Source of the DNA: Tridacna crocea
Lineage: Eukaryota > Mollusca > Bivalvia > Cardiida > Cardiidae
Reading direction: 5' to 3'
Assembly (NCBI GenBank): GCA_943736015.1
Contig: OX031069.1
Location: 42,938,728-43,002,727 of the forward strand
Length of the DNA: 64,000 nt
Shown here: positions 11,733-22,869 of the stretch, piece after piece
How the letters are laid out: each line of letters opens with the position of its first letter
How positions within the stretch are numbered: the stretch's first letter is position 1
The notes under the pieces: generated by a model
The model's database searches: none
What the model was told of the DNA's origin: nothing
Seen by the model: the letters and a program-made list of their open reading frames with translations, nothing else
Program-made: the position numbers and the translations under genes

Positions 11733-11966
11733 GGGTAAAGGGTTAAAGCATTTGCAGATGATGAGTTGTATGTGCCTGAAATGACGAATACGTCTTTGAT
11801 AGGGAAGAAAGATTCTGGGGAAACAGTAAATGCTAGTGCCAGTATCTTCTCCTTTTCCCACAATATTTTCAAAAGGCTCCACCATTTTCTCCCTTTTCCC
11901 ACAATATTTTCAAAAGACTTCTCTCCCATAGTCAATAAAACTCGAAATCGTGCTATAAAGGGTTAA
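11733..11966. mobile_element. Degenerate family A MITE
   Basis: TAAAGGGTTAAAGCATTTGC ... CCCACAATATTTTCAAAAG twice, then TAAAGGGTTAA. The hairpin arm is duplicated rather than inverted, so it no longer folds cleanly. Confidence 0.5.
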
Positions 11967-12349
11967 GGGGGAAAAAGTGTCTGTTTGCTTTGTAGACGCA
12001 CGGTTCAAAATCTCTTTGGGCAAGGTTATTTAATTATCTTTAATTTCCAAAACGGTGTGTTTCGTGCAATATATCATAATACAACTTGAATAGGCAAACT
12101 ACAAAGTACAGCTAGGCATGCAATATTTCTTCGCAATTTTGTTTTTCTGTAGATACAATCTTTTATAGTTGTGTGTAAGTCAATCAAAATGTATTGTGTA
12201 ACCGTGGTTTCAACCAAGTAACCTTTTACCAAACAATCCCGTCTTTGAAAGTCATGAGGAAGAATTCCATTGAAAACAGTTTAAACATACTTATTTTACA
12301 TATAATAAGAAACAAGTTCTTGCAACTTATGACAACATCTCTCGTTTCT

Positions 12350-12630
12350 ACCTCCTCAATTATTCCCCGTGTCGCACCCCTCCCACATAGCAACGCAATA
12401 CAATATTACGTCAAGCACGAGAAATGTAAGGTAAATTACGTCATATTTCCAGCTGGTTGTGAGGCACGTGCATTTTGAAATAGCTAGGTAACTAGAACGC
12501 AGGAATAACTGTTTACGCCATCAATTGAAGAGTAAGAATGTAAAAAATCGGTATTTTCACTGGTAGTAATCATGAAATATCGAAAAATATTTCACCGATA
12601 TCTTTCAATAATCTAACGGGAAGCATGAAA
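12350..12630 (+). mobile_element. Partial CRE-foldback element
   Basis: Contains TATTCCCCGTGTCGCACCCC, ATTACGTCATATTTCC (CRE half degraded) and GGGAAGCATGAAATAAAG. It matches the right half of the copy at 6380-6848. Confidence 0.6.
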
Positions 12631-12865
12631 TAAAGCCAACAAATTACATAATCGGTTTATCATGTACAGGTAAACAAATCCGGAAGGATACATGCAGCAC
12701 CGCCATTATCGGCTCAAGATAAGATTTTAGTAGCTTTGTAGCTGAGTAGCTTTATAGGGCATTATTCATCTGGATAACTAGTGGATTCTTTTTTTTTGTG
12801 TGAAAGATCGAAATACGTTTCATCCTTTTCAGTAGATTATCGAAAAATAACGGTGGAATATTGCT

Positions 12866-13215
12866 TTTTATTATATACCTAGCAGTGAAATCCTGGAATT
12901 TCCCAGTGTAATACATTTTGATATCATCACTAGTGACGTTATCAACTTTCACTTCCTGACGTAATTTGGGAACAACTTTTTTTTCGACTACATTTTTTTC
13001 GACTTTCAAACGCAAAATTACAAATAATGATGTTAATAAGGTATATAATAAATAGAATAATCAACTGGTTGTTTTTGATATGAAAAATATCTCACTCGGA
13101 CGCGTCGTAAGGCGTTAAAAAACTCGTGCTGCGCACTCGTTTTTTCAACGCCTAACAACGCATCCTCGTGAGATATTTTTCATATCAAAAACAACCAGTT
13201 GATTATCCTCTATAT
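12866..13215 (-). mobile_element. Foldback MITE 'AACCAGTTGATTATCC' (copy 2)
   Basis: TTTATTATATACCTAGCAGT to GTTGATTATCCTCTATA. Reverse orientation to 7819-8173. The hairpin around CGTGCTGCGCACTCG is intact. Confidence 0.75.
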
Positions 13216-13881
13216 ATTTCATGGTTACGACAGTGGAAAATAACTGTCTTATTTTCTACCTCTTCAATTGAAGGAGGAAACGGTATTTCCTGTGTATTAG
13301 TTACCTACATGTAGGTAAACAGCGCATGTCATTCAACCAGATGGAAAAATTATTGATCTAGCCTCCATTTCTCGCTCTTTACGTAATATTGTAATGTGCT
13401 GTTACGCAAAAGGGGAACTGTACGGGAAATTACCGGGAAATTATACTGAATCCTGTTGCTGTATCTCTATACAACTCAGTTTCTGGTTTAAGATAAATCT
13501 AAAAAGAGAAAAAAGTTGTTAATTAATTGATTTAATTTCAGTTTTACGGACAAATTAAACCCAGTTCTCTTTTATATGAAGCTTAACGAGATAAAAGAAT
13601 CTGTTTCTGATCGACAACAGATAGTTTTAAGAGTCACAATGGATGCCAAACATGCAAGAGGGAGAAACTCTACAATTACAGAACACTCTGTTCAGAAAAA
13701 ATATTTGGATGGAGGTTTTTATTGCAGTCAACCTTAAATCTCTGTTGGTGAATAAAACCCGAGTTATTTAATTATCTCCAATTTTTGAAACTCTGCGTGT
13801 TCCGTGTTGTTTGATATGAAGCACTTTAAAAAGACAAACTTCTCTAAAATCTATAATATAAAACGTTTGAGCCATGCTCTG

Positions 13882-13982
13882 TGAAAAGGGAGCTTTACTG
13901 CGAACAGTATCGACCCTGGTCAGCCTGCGGAATTCCCGCAGGCTGACCAGGGCCGAAATTGTTCGCTACTGGTCAGTATACT
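13882..13982. repeat. GC-rich hairpin repeat 'CAGCCTGCGgaattcCGCAGGCTG'
   Basis: Starts TGAGCCATGCTCTGTGAAAA, and the stem is GACCCTGGTCAGCCTGCGG with its complement. Related copies are at 19869, 31560, 46832, 58560, 59165, 59560 and 60820. Confidence 0.75.
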
Positions 13983-14071
13983 GTATGTCCGAAGACCAGT
14001 TCACTTCATAATTAAGTCGATATCAAATAAAAGATGCGGACATTATCGATCCATAAGTATGTGATTGCTCA

Positions 14072-14225
14072 TCTTCGCGAGCCAAGGTTACGATCACTAC
14101 GTGGATCTTACCTTGGCGGATCGAGCCCGATTTTGAGATTCCCGCAAAACGCCACCTATTGGATGCAGCTTATTATCTCCTTTTACATCATATTTCTTAT
14201 AGCCAATGAAATGTCGTTTTACAAA
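14072..14225 (+). repeat. Dispersed repeat shared with the right window end
   Basis: CTTCGCGAGCCAAGG ... GTGGATCTTACCTTGGCGGA ... CATATTTCTTATAGCCAATG is repeated in the same orientation at 63857-64000. Confidence 0.75.
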
Positions 14226-15377
14226 CCGCTTACGAATACAATAATTCAGCATGAAGCAATGACTACAAACGTACTTCGACATTCCATGGTCAGTTGCTGG
14301 GATATAGCCTAAAACATCCGATAATTGATTGGTCACATTAAAACTTTTTGTAAATATTGTTCGTCTAGGTTTTCTTCGGTAATAAAACATTACAGATCCT
14401 ACAAACATCCACGGAGGTATTCATGTTTACCTCCTATTTTTATCGCGACTCTGATCTATTTTTATCAAAGATGAAATGCTACGAGCGATTTGATTTGATG
14501 CTGTTAGAGCTAGCTGCAACCAATGAAAATGGATATCGGGTGATTGTCGAAAACGATGGTTCAACCCAGCAACCTGTGAAACTTTGTTCAATCAAATTCT
14601 AAATTCAAAGGCTACTCATCTGATTGGCTGAGACCGGATATACTGTCCAATCAAATGAGTGTTCTTGGAGCTTTGTTGGATCATATTTGTAACAAATCAT
14701 ATATGTAACACATTTGTTACGTACATGATCACATTCGTAACAGATAAAGTGTGTTACAAATGTGTTTGTCCGAAATGGGGGTTGACATGAGAAGCATATA
14801 TGTAACAGGTTTAGTTGTCTATTTGTATTCAAACAATTAACAGCAATAGCAACATCATTATATTCTTTACACTATTGATCATGTAATATAAATGTTTTAA
14901 AAATATCACTGTAATTGTAATCTTTCAACTGAATGAGTTTTAAAACATATTTATTTCAATACTTGGAGTTATCTGCCCTTGTCTCAGCCCATTTTATATA
15001 TTTTCCTATATCTATCGTTAAAAGGTAACCATAGCAACCACATCGCAATAAAATACACAAAATAATTTCAACATATTGCCGTAACAATACGGGGTTTGAT
15101 CAGTGCTTAAACAGTTTTAAGCAAATGCATCGAGTTTTGTAGGTTCTACTAACACGCAGAAATGCATTACGCAACTTTGACTTCATTTTTCAGGTAAATG
15201 ACGTTTGTAGGGTTCATATAGTAAATTGGTCACAACTCACAAAATAACCTGAATAATTTGTTCAAATAAAGACTAACATACTCCAGAAATATTATACATT
15301 CAAAATAACGTTGTTTATCAAATACTCACCAATTGTCCGAAGGTACATTTTCTCACGTTGTGGCCCATATATATATG

Positions 15378-15391
15378 TTTATATATATAAA
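15378..15391 (+). promoter_or_regulatory. TATA-like stretch upstream of candidate first exon
   Basis: A TATATATAAA run lies about 63-70 bp before the ATG at 15454. AT-rich background makes chance occurrence likely. Confidence 0.25.
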
Positions 15392-15453
15392 CAGAGAGCA
15401 GCCACGATACCGGACATTATATTCATGAATATCCTTTAAAGAGTTGAGGAAAT

Positions 15454-15550
15454 ATGGAGCGGACGCGAAAGAGTGACGTCGACGTCACCGCCGATGACGA
15501 CGATGGACAAAGTAACACAACAAATCAGTATCAAGATATTGGCCCATCTG
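15454..15550 (+). CDS. Candidate alternative first coding exon of the ERG channel (PAS-less N-terminus)
   Basis: An ATG at 15454 opens a 32-residue acidic frame (starts MERTRKSDVDVTADDDD). It reaches a good donor, CATCTG|GTGAAT, at 15550 just before an in-frame stop, and ends in phase 1. It lies ~370 bp upstream of the channel linker exon. The layout resembles vertebrate ERG1b, where an internal promoter gives a short N-terminus without the PAS domain. Against it, the obvious acceptors of the next exon (15903, 15924) are phase 0, so a direct splice would not keep frame unless a weak acceptor near 15961 or an extra exon is used. It also lies inside a possible inverted-repeat element. Treat it as a hypothesis. 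Confidence 0.3.
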
Positions 15551-15924
15551 GTGAATAAAAACCTGCTACAAATGTGTTTCAGATGTAAATATGCATTCTT
15601 TTGTACTGTTTTTAAATCAAAATTGACCTGTGACATATGTGATTTCATGTCACATCAAAAACCGGCATCGATCATATTCGTCACAAAATATGTTACATTT
15701 ATGCTTGATTTCCGAGTCATATATGTAACACATGTTACATATGTGATCATATATGTAACAGGTGTTACATATATGATTTGTTACAAATATGATCCAACAG
15801 AGCTTTGAATTACCACTTATTACAGAATGGTTTTGTAAATGCAACCCCATGGCTATTCCGTGTCAAAAACCGTAAGGCGTAAAATGTTCCGTGAATTAAT
15901 CAGCATGTACCCGTTTCATTTAAG

Positions 15925-16043
15925 GACTCGAAAACCGATGACCAAACTGAGGAGTCGGAAGAGCAATCCACCATCGAGCAAGCCCAAGATACCGGAACCA
16001 AGCTACACCGTCCACAACCTGACTTTATAATACTCCATTACAG
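15925..16043 (+). CDS. KCNH (ERG): ERG-type KCNH channel, N-terminal linker exon
   Basis: The frame reads DSKTDDQTEESEEQ, then KLHRPQPDFIILHY, and ends at tac ag|gtaaat (phase 2). The split codon AG+T makes the Ser that precedes PFKAVWDW in the next exon. In ERG channels the segment just before S1 ends with a very similar ILHYS motif, so this is the cytosolic linker entering S1. The upstream edge is uncertain. An acceptor CATTTAAG at 15924 is preferred for its pyrimidines, and ATCAG at 15903 would add seven residues; an in-frame TGA at 15892 sets the limit. The acidic first half does not match the VTQVLSLGAD-like linker of vertebrate ERGs, so the N-terminal side is divergent or alternatively spliced. 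Confidence 0.7.
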
Positions 16044-16629
16044 GTAAATTGTGGTTTTCATTCATCTTACTTTTTTTCTGCCAGTCAGTCCCTCTTCTCT
16101 TTCATTTAATGATATTTTCCGCTGCTTGCAACATTATTTCAGATACATCACAGCCACACCTCACATTCATGAGTGCGCTGGACTTCACTAGTGCTTGCCA
16201 AAAGTGACTTGAACTGGGAAACTCGCAACTTCCTCGTGAGAGAGGATCGAACCCGGGTTCTGTCGGCTGTGATTTCTACACTTTCATTAATGTGCCATGG
16301 AGGATCAGGTTCTTTCTTTGAATTGCTAAATAAATTATAACATAGTCTGGTGTTTCATTTGCACTTTTCGAATAATTCTAAGATACACCAGAACCTAGAA
16401 ATGCAAAGTCTTAAACATGTTTGATACCAACGACCCTGAAGAAAAAAGAGTTATCAAAATAGTGTGGGACATAGGAGAAAACGATGGAAACCAGAATTTT
16501 CTATTTTTCTTACAATGTTTTCTACCATTGTAAAGACATTTCTGTTTTTGTGTGATTTAAACAGACGTGTTCTGTGCTTTCAATATCTAAAAGTTACAAG
16601 ATTTAGAATTTGCCTATTCTAGAGGCCCT

Positions 16630-16705
16630 AGCCCGATAGCTTAGTCAGTTCGTAACGCACAGGAGTTGAAACTATTATAAGTTTGCCGGTTCGAATTCAA
16701 AGCTC
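16630..16705 (+). repeat. tRNA-like SINE head
   Basis: AGCCCGATAGCTTAGTCAGT (A-box-like) and GCCGGTTCGAATTCAAAG (B-box) about 55 bp apart. The fold is imperfect and it lies in an intron, so a SINE head or tRNA pseudogene is more likely than a working tRNA. Confidence 0.5.
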
Positions 16706-16950
16706 AATCAAGCTCTTTCCGTAGATTGATGATAACGACCGCGACAGACTTCAGTCCTCTCTGTTTCAACGACGTGTCATTGGGGAGAGTACCAGTGGCT
16801 TGAATAGCTAGACAATTGTGCGGGATACTTATAAGAAGAAAATGTAGAAAAGAATAGATAGGTACATTTACACCTGCGAAATAACTTAAATGACTAGAAC
16901 TGTCCCATAGCGGACAAATACCCCCACCAGCACCAGTCCTTGAAGCAGCA

Positions 16951-17400
16951 CAAATGATTTTCAAAACAAAGTTCACCCGTGACCTTGACCTTTGACCCAT
17001 TTGACCGTAAAACACTAAAACATTCCATTGGGTCATGAGCAACACTTGTATCAAATTTCAGGGACTTAGGTCAATCAGATATTGAGTTATAGCATGGAAA
17101 CGATTTTCGATCATAGTACATCTGTGATCTTGACCATTGACTCATGTGATCGAAAATCAATAAAACACCCATTGGGTCATGAGCAACACTTGTAAAAAAA
17201 AAATCAGGGCTTTAGGTCAAATGGCTTTGGGTTAGAGAACAAAAACGATTTTCAAACACAGAACACGTGTGACCTTGACCTTTGACCTGTGTGATCCAAA
17301 GAACGGTAAGGCACCCTCTTGGATCATGAGCAATACTTGTATGAAATTTCAGGGTGCTCGGTCAAACGGTTTTAGAGTTAAAGAACGGAAATGAAAACCT
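16951..17400. repeat. 145-bp tandem repeat with nuclear-receptor-like half sites
   Basis: Three units at 16981, 17126 and 17271 carry GTGACCTTGACCTTTGACC (the second unit is GATCTTGACCATTGACTC) and share GGGTCATGAGCAACACTTGT. The array ends in GACAGACAG-type tracts. The small minus-strand frame at 16704-17054 overlaps it and is not considered coding. Confidence 0.75.
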
Positions 17401-17489
17401 GGACGAAATGACAGACAGTCAGACCGACAGACAGATAGACAGACATGGGGAAACAAGTAAAGCTCCCTCTACTTCGTAAGTGGGATATA

Positions 17490-17732
17490 CTGTCAGACAT
17501 AAGTTAAGCATCACCAAAACTGACCAGCAATAGCCCATGTGCTTAGACCAGCATTACTCGTGCCCACAATCTGCCATTTCTGGGCTTCAGAAAGTTTTCT
17601 CGTAGCCATCCTTTCATTTGGCTCATAAAGCAGCCTGTTACTTGTTTAGTGCATAGCTGTAATCAAATAAAAGGTTATCCATTAAAAAAATTACTAAATC
17701 TGTTCGGGTGATGCTTATCTTATGTCTGACTG
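17490..17732. mobile_element. Tc1/mariner-like MITE with TA target
   Basis: TIRs CTGTCAGACATAAGTTAAGC and GCTTATCTTATGTCTGACTG, about 26 bp with few mismatches, directly flanked by TA on each side. 243 bp, non-coding. A second copy is at 57500-57763. Confidence 0.7.
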
Positions 17733-18406
17733 TATATAATAATGTTGAATACGGTGCAAAACACCATGCAAGCAATTATTCCAGGGATGTAAGCCAAATA
17801 TCAGGAAGATTATCTGTGACATCTATCTCTATTTTGAAAGTCGTTATTTTACCGTAAAGAAATACGGTGATAGCTTGCAGACAGCGCCAAAACTTGACAG
17901 CAGGCTGTGTTGATTCAGACATTCTATCTGCCAATGCATATTAATTTAATCCAAGATTCCAGATATTTCCAAGTCATTATCCGTCTAGCCTCTTTCGTAA
18001 TTATTTCCTGAATAGTAAAACTGTAGCTCCTTATGAAACCAGGTTTGTATAGTTGACCCATTACCGCACAAGGCAATCCGAGACTGTTTTATGCTGGTGG
18101 TAAACCACCATATATCTTTTCAGGATTTAAGTTTGTATTTTCGTGATTGAAGCAGTCTCGACCTTTGATCTGTAAAATAACAGCGATTTTTCAGACTTTG
18201 TCGTTGGTCCTCCGAAACTAATTGGTCAAGGCTTCGAGCTGAAAGTAGGGAAGCCTAAGATCGAAACCCGCTGGCCGCTTTGACCACGTATATAGACTGT
18301 GTGGTCTTTAGCGAGACGAAACCTGGATAGGTATGAACCAGCAGTCTTTTCGTAATTACGAATGGAAACCTGTTGAATCAAGTTGTATCTTTTGATTCAT
18401 GCTCTA

Positions 18407-18635
18407 AAATCTTTACTAAACGACAAACTTATAGGCTAGTTTAAATTGAAAGCATTTTGCAGACCATAAGATAAACAAAGACTGAAAAATTGAAATTGTA
18501 TTTGAGAAAAGTATAAAACATTGTGGGAAAAGGAGAAAATGCTGGTTACCAGCATTTTCTCCTTTTCCTATAATGTTTTCAAAATGCTTCTTTCTCAGAG
18601 TCGTTAAAAGTAGGGATCGTGTGGTAAAGGGTTAA
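18407..18635 (-). mobile_element. Family A MITE
   Basis: Left CTTTACTAAACGACA, hairpin TGGTTACCAGCATTTTCTCC, right GTGTGGTAAAGGGTTAA. Confidence 0.75.
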
Positions 18636-19470
18636 TAAGGAGGGTTAAAGGTGGGTATGTAGAATTTTTACATCTCACCAAATTAAAAAATATATATGTC
18701 ACTGAAATTAATATGAAAAAAAAATACAAATCATCAACAATTAAGACTCATAAAATAACAAAATAAAAAAAAAAGTTCGATGGTATTCCCTTAAAACGCT
18801 ACGTAGCCTCTTAAGCTATTTTTAGATTCCGCGCCAAAAGTCAATAAAGCATTGTGGGAATGTCAAGTGACTGGCATGTGACTAATAACATTTAAATTCC
18901 ATTACATAACCAACATTTAATAATCATTTTCCATTACATTTTCTTCGAGCGTTTGAAACTCCGTCTGTGTATTCCTGTATGTAAACGAGAGAATTGATCA
19001 TCTAAAAATAGAACGTGTATCCCGTTGGTGTCAACCTGGGCCATATCAAATCTCTAATTTGTCGTGTTGTCGGATGGTTTTCGACTACTGGGGTTTTATG
19101 AATGCAAATTAAAAGACTTTGGGAGTATAAGGATGATTTTTTTTTTGCATTTTTGTAAAATTTTTGTCCCAAAATCTGAAGGACCACATTTAAAGTACAT
19201 ATACATGTATATGCAAAGAGTATAACGACCTTTGTCAGACTGCGCAAGCTGGCATGGGTCAAAACTTTTTGCTATTTTCTGAATTTTTTTTAATGTCCAA
19301 ATACCATTTTACCTTGTGATTAAGTCTGTTGTTATGAAATTGGATGTCATTGGATCCAGAAAATTTACTCATACTCTATATTGCGTATAATGGAGGTATA
19401 TCAGGACCCCCACCCCCTCTCTCTCTCTCTCTCTCGTCGTTTAGATTAAACCAAACAATTTTTATTTCAG

Positions 19471-19840
19471 TCCGTTCAAGGCAGTATGGGATTGGGTCAT
19501 TTTAATTCTCGTCTTGTACACCGCCGTATTTACACCATATCAAACTGCTTTCCTTCTTAACGAAGAAGAAACAACGATGAGACTGAATCGGGATGCCGCA
19601 ACTCGCACAGAGAGCCCGGATTCTACACGTGCAAACCCCCTCGTGATCATTGACCTTTGTGTTGACCTCATGTTTATTGCTGACATCATGATCAACTTCC
19701 GGACTACTTACCTCCATAATGGCGAAGTGATTATGAACCAAAAACTGATAGCTATTAACTATATAAAGGGGTGGTTTGTGATTGATACCATTGCTGCCAT
19801 CCCGTTTGACCTACTTTTATTCGGATCGGGTACCAGCGAT
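19471..19840 (+). CDS. KCNH (ERG): ERG-type KCNH channel exon: S1, S2, S3 of the voltage sensor
   Basis: The acceptor is TTTATTTCAG|T and the donor GAT|GTAAGT. It starts in phase 2 and ends in phase 0, giving 123 full codons (residues 2-124 counting the split Ser as 1). S1 is [18 protein letters not shown], with the extracellular [10 protein letters not shown] following as in ERGs. S2 and S3 are seen in [20 protein letters not shown] and [20 protein letters not shown]. The S2 acidic residues that pair with S4 arginines in KCNH channels are kept. The S1-S2 loop ([14 protein letters not shown]...) differs most. Membrane protein that forms tetramers. Upstream, 19417-19436 is a (CT)n tract that may support the acceptor. 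Confidence 0.97.
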
Positions 19841-19868
19841 GTAAGTATGACCCTGTTTCTCTTTCAAT

Positions 19869-19978
19869 ATGAGCCATGCTCTGTGAAAAGGGGGTTTAAT
19901 GCATCTGCAAAAGTATCGACCCGTGTCAGCCTGCGCAATATGCGCAGGCTGACACGGATCGTTACTTTTGACTATTAG
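19869..19978. repeat. GC-rich hairpin repeat just inside the intron
   Basis: TGAGCCATGCTCTGTGAAAA ... GTCAGCCTGCGCAATATGCG and complement. It lies 28 bp after the S3 exon donor and extends the exon's reading frame by chance. Confidence 0.75.
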
Positions 19979-20304
19979 TCGGTTGGTTATTAAAAAGGAA
20001 ACCCGGATTTTGTCGATCTCTTATCAAGTGATGACTTGTGCTTATAGTATCATGACACTCGGAGATGCATTGAGTCCCATCCTGCCAGAGGATAGCTCAT
20101 ATTATTATGATTTAAGATTATATCGAACATTGATTCTTTTTTTATTATTTATAAACGTACATTTTAACTCTATACCAAACGACATAGCTTTTGACATTTT
20201 CAAATTGACAGCATTTTTACTTGAAAAATGAAATGGGTTAAAGTAAAGGTATCGCTCATGAAAGGCTTTTATAAGTGTGGAAAAAGAAAAACATGCTGGT
20301 TTCA

Positions 20305-20405
20305 CATGAATGAACATCATCGGTAATATTTTCACGAGTGGCAGCCACTCGTGAAAATATTGCTGAAAATTTTCATTCGATAAAATAACTTCGCATCTTT
20401 CGCCG
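20305..20405. repeat. CRE-foldback hairpin fragment
   Basis: ATGAACATCATCGGTAATAT ... AAAATATTGCTGAAAATTTT; only the central hairpin of the larger family. Confidence 0.6.
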
Positions 20406-20673
20406 AAAAAGATTTATCGTCCATTTCTTTACCACGTGCACAACAAGAAGGTGAAATATGCGTTACTTGTTCAAATTCCTATTCGAAGCCTCCCAGAATT
20501 AGTTTCTTGAAGCTTTTATTGGTAATGTGAATTGACAGCTCATGATTTTATTATCGTTGATATTCAATTATTTATCGAAGAGTTCTGGGGTTGCCCCTAA
20601 AATAAGGCCAAATTTGTTCTTTACCGGAGGTTCAGAATAGCTTGGCGGCTAAAGGACACTTCATTGGTTTGAC

Positions 20674-20730
20674 TTCGAAAACCTCGTAACTACAGCTTGT
20701 TTCAAGCTGTAGTTGTGAAGTTTTTGAAGT
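20674..20730. repeat. Hairpin repeat 'CTCGTAACTACAGCTTG'
   Basis: CTCGTAACTACAGCTTG with inverted CAAGCTGTAGTTGTGAAG, flanked by GGTTTGACTTCGAAAAC / TTTTGAAGTAAACC. Confidence 0.8.
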
Positions 20731-21291
20731 AAACCAACCACTTGTCATTGAGTATGTATGCAAATTTCATGGTCCGTTTTTACCAGTCATTTTTTATCCA
20801 TATTCTCCTGCCAGAATTTTATGAATTTGTGAATGTTACACAACCTGTGATTGGCTAAACCAAATGGTTAAGCCAATCGAAAGATGCGTTTCTTTGTAGA
20901 TCTAAAATTTGACAAAGAATGTTTTTTAAAATGATTAGTGAATATGTCCTCAATATGAGAGGTCATTGGGAACTATCTGTAACCAATAGACAATCAAACG
21001 AATGACATGTACATTCCTATGAGGGATTGTAGGCAACGAAAGTGCAGTGTTTGTTGAATATAGTTTGATCATTGATCATAAATTTTAGCTAACGATATGT
21101 GATTCAATGGTCTGATCGTTCCCAGGAGTGCGCTTATATCATTTTGTTACAAGCTGCAGGGCTTTAGGTGTGTTCTATAGGCATAATCCTGCGTGCACCA
21201 TGTGTTTTGCAATTTAAGGGACTTCTTTTCCACCATGGGAATAAACTTGTTTTTTCAAAAGCGAGGTAATCGAGTTCTTACAGATATATCG

Positions 21292-21488
21292 TCGGTTCTC
21301 TTCAAAAACCTCGTATCTACAGTTTGAGACAAGCTGTAGTACGAGGTTTTCGAAGTAAATCGAAATCATTATTAATGATATCGAAATCATTATTTGGCTA
21401 TATCGTCGATTTACTTCGAAAGCCTCGTAACTACAGCTTGGAACAAGCTGTAGTTACGAGGTTTTCGAAGTAAAACGACGATATAGCC
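21292..21488. repeat. Two adjacent 'ACTACAGCTTG' hairpins
   Basis: Palindromes at 21292-21362 and 21400-21488. The second is longer (ATATCGTCG at the left, CGACGATAT at the right) and near perfect, the first diverged. Confidence 0.8.
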
Positions 21489-21633
21489 CAATAACACCGT
21501 GACAATGTAACTGTGTACACCATAAGTTTTTCCACAATGCAATGGTCTCTCTGGGAAACAGCATGGTAAACAATTTCTCTAAAACCGTATATTTTCTTAA
21601 CAAACATGGAACCGACAACAGGAAGAGAGGGAA

Positions 21634-22038
21634 CTTATTTTATGCTTTCCGGTAAGATATCGAGAAATAGCAGTGAAAATATTTTTCGATCTTACACTGG
21701 TATCAACAGTGAAAATACCGATTTTCACGTTCTTGTTGCCTAGGTAAATTGCGCGTGCCTCACAACCAGATGGGAAATATGACGTCATATACCTTACATT
21801 TCTCGCGCTTGACGTAATATTGTAATGAGTTGCTATGCGGGAGGGGTATGCCACGGGGAATAAAGGAAAAGAACTGTTCTGGATTTCGATAAAGCTATCC
21901 CAGAATGGGTAAAAAGCATGAAATAAATAGAATTTTTGTTTTTTTCGGTGAAAGATCGAAATTTATTTCATCTCGTGAACATCATCGGTAATATTTTCAC
22001 TCGTGGCTTTCACCGAAAAAAACAAATATCCTCTATGT
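21634..22038 (-). mobile_element. CRE-bearing foldback element (copy 3)
   Basis: TTTTATGCTTTCCGGTAAGA, ATATGACGTCATATACC, GGTAAAAAGCATGAAATAAA. The central hairpin has lost most of its second arm. Confidence 0.7.
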
Positions 22039-22066
22039 CATTATTACCAAAGTGACGCCAATGACA

Positions 22067-22332
22067 AAAAGGTACTTCAGATTTGAAATCCAATGGAAAG
22101 TGCGTAATGCAATGATAATTGAATGAAATATTCACACACACACAAAAAAAAAATGTTTCATATTTCTTATACACGTATATATATTTTCATCCGTCATCAC
22201 CGATGACAAAAAGGTACTTCAGATTTGAAATCTAATAATGGAAAGTGCGTAATGTAATGAAAATTGAGTGAAATTATCACACACGCCACAAAAAAGGGTT
22301 TCATAATCCATATTCACGTTTATATATTTTCA
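22067..22332. repeat. Two-copy ~134-bp tandem duplication
   Basis: GATGACAAAAAGGTACTTCA-type segment through TATATATTTTCA occurs twice in direct orientation, with CACACACAC differences. Confidence 0.75.
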
Positions 22333-22595
22333 CACCTCATCTGAAATATATAGCATTATTATAAATGTACAAAAGTGTTACTTTACTTTACGGACACCCT
22401 GTATTTGCTAAAATGTAAGACCACTGGTAGGGAAAATCTCGCATAGAATCGCAATTCAATATGGTAGACAACCAGTTTTGCAAATTTTGTTAGGCATTGC
22501 ACTTACTCTTAGATTCTTAGATGCGGCTCTGTGAGATTTTGTAGATGGTGTACACCAAGATCAGAAGGCGCAGGACATATAACCTGACCTTGCAT

Positions 22596-22824
22596 TTAAC
22601 TCTTTACCACACAATCCCAATTTTCAATGCCCATTAGAACGAAGCCTTTTGAAAACTTTGTGGGAAAAGGAGAAAATGCTGGTAACCAGCATTTTCTCCT
22701 TTTCCTGCAATGTTTTCTGCCCTGCTTGAAACAAATGTCAATTTTTGAATTACGTTTATTTTGTCGTCTGTAAGTGCTTTCAGTTTGGAAAGGGCTAAAA
22801 TTTTGTCGTCTGGTAAAGGGTTAT
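22596..22824 (+). mobile_element. Family A MITE
   Basis: TTAACTCTTTACCACACAAT ... TGGTAAAGGGTTAT with intact central hairpin. One end TTAA is mutated to TTAT. Confidence 0.85.
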
Positions 22825-22869
22825 GTTGTCTAATACTATAAGATTTTTTCTCTGGCGATAAGAACATCT

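Larger units (their letters stand above)
14669..15807. mobile_element. Possible 1.14-kb TIR element or inverted repeat pair
   Basis: GAGCTTTGTTGGATCATATT at 14669 is inverted at 15765-15807 (GATCCAACAGAGCTTTG), with TGTAACA-rich sub-terminal repeats inside each end. It could be one element or two MITEs in opposite orientation. It encloses the candidate alternative first exon at 15454-15550. Confidence 0.45.

Noticed and set aside
15473..15808. 111-residue plus-strand frame
   Set aside because: Runs through TGTAACA inverted repeats and lacks domain features; the ATG frame at 15454 is the more plausible reading.
1..15900. PAS-domain exons of the ERG channel
   Set aside because: Searched by eye for the conserved PAS motifs on the plus strand; none seen, so they are probably upstream of the window or missed.
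16630..16705. Functional tRNA gene
   Set aside because: A and B boxes visible but the cloverleaf is not clean and it lies in an intron; better as SINE head or pseudogene.
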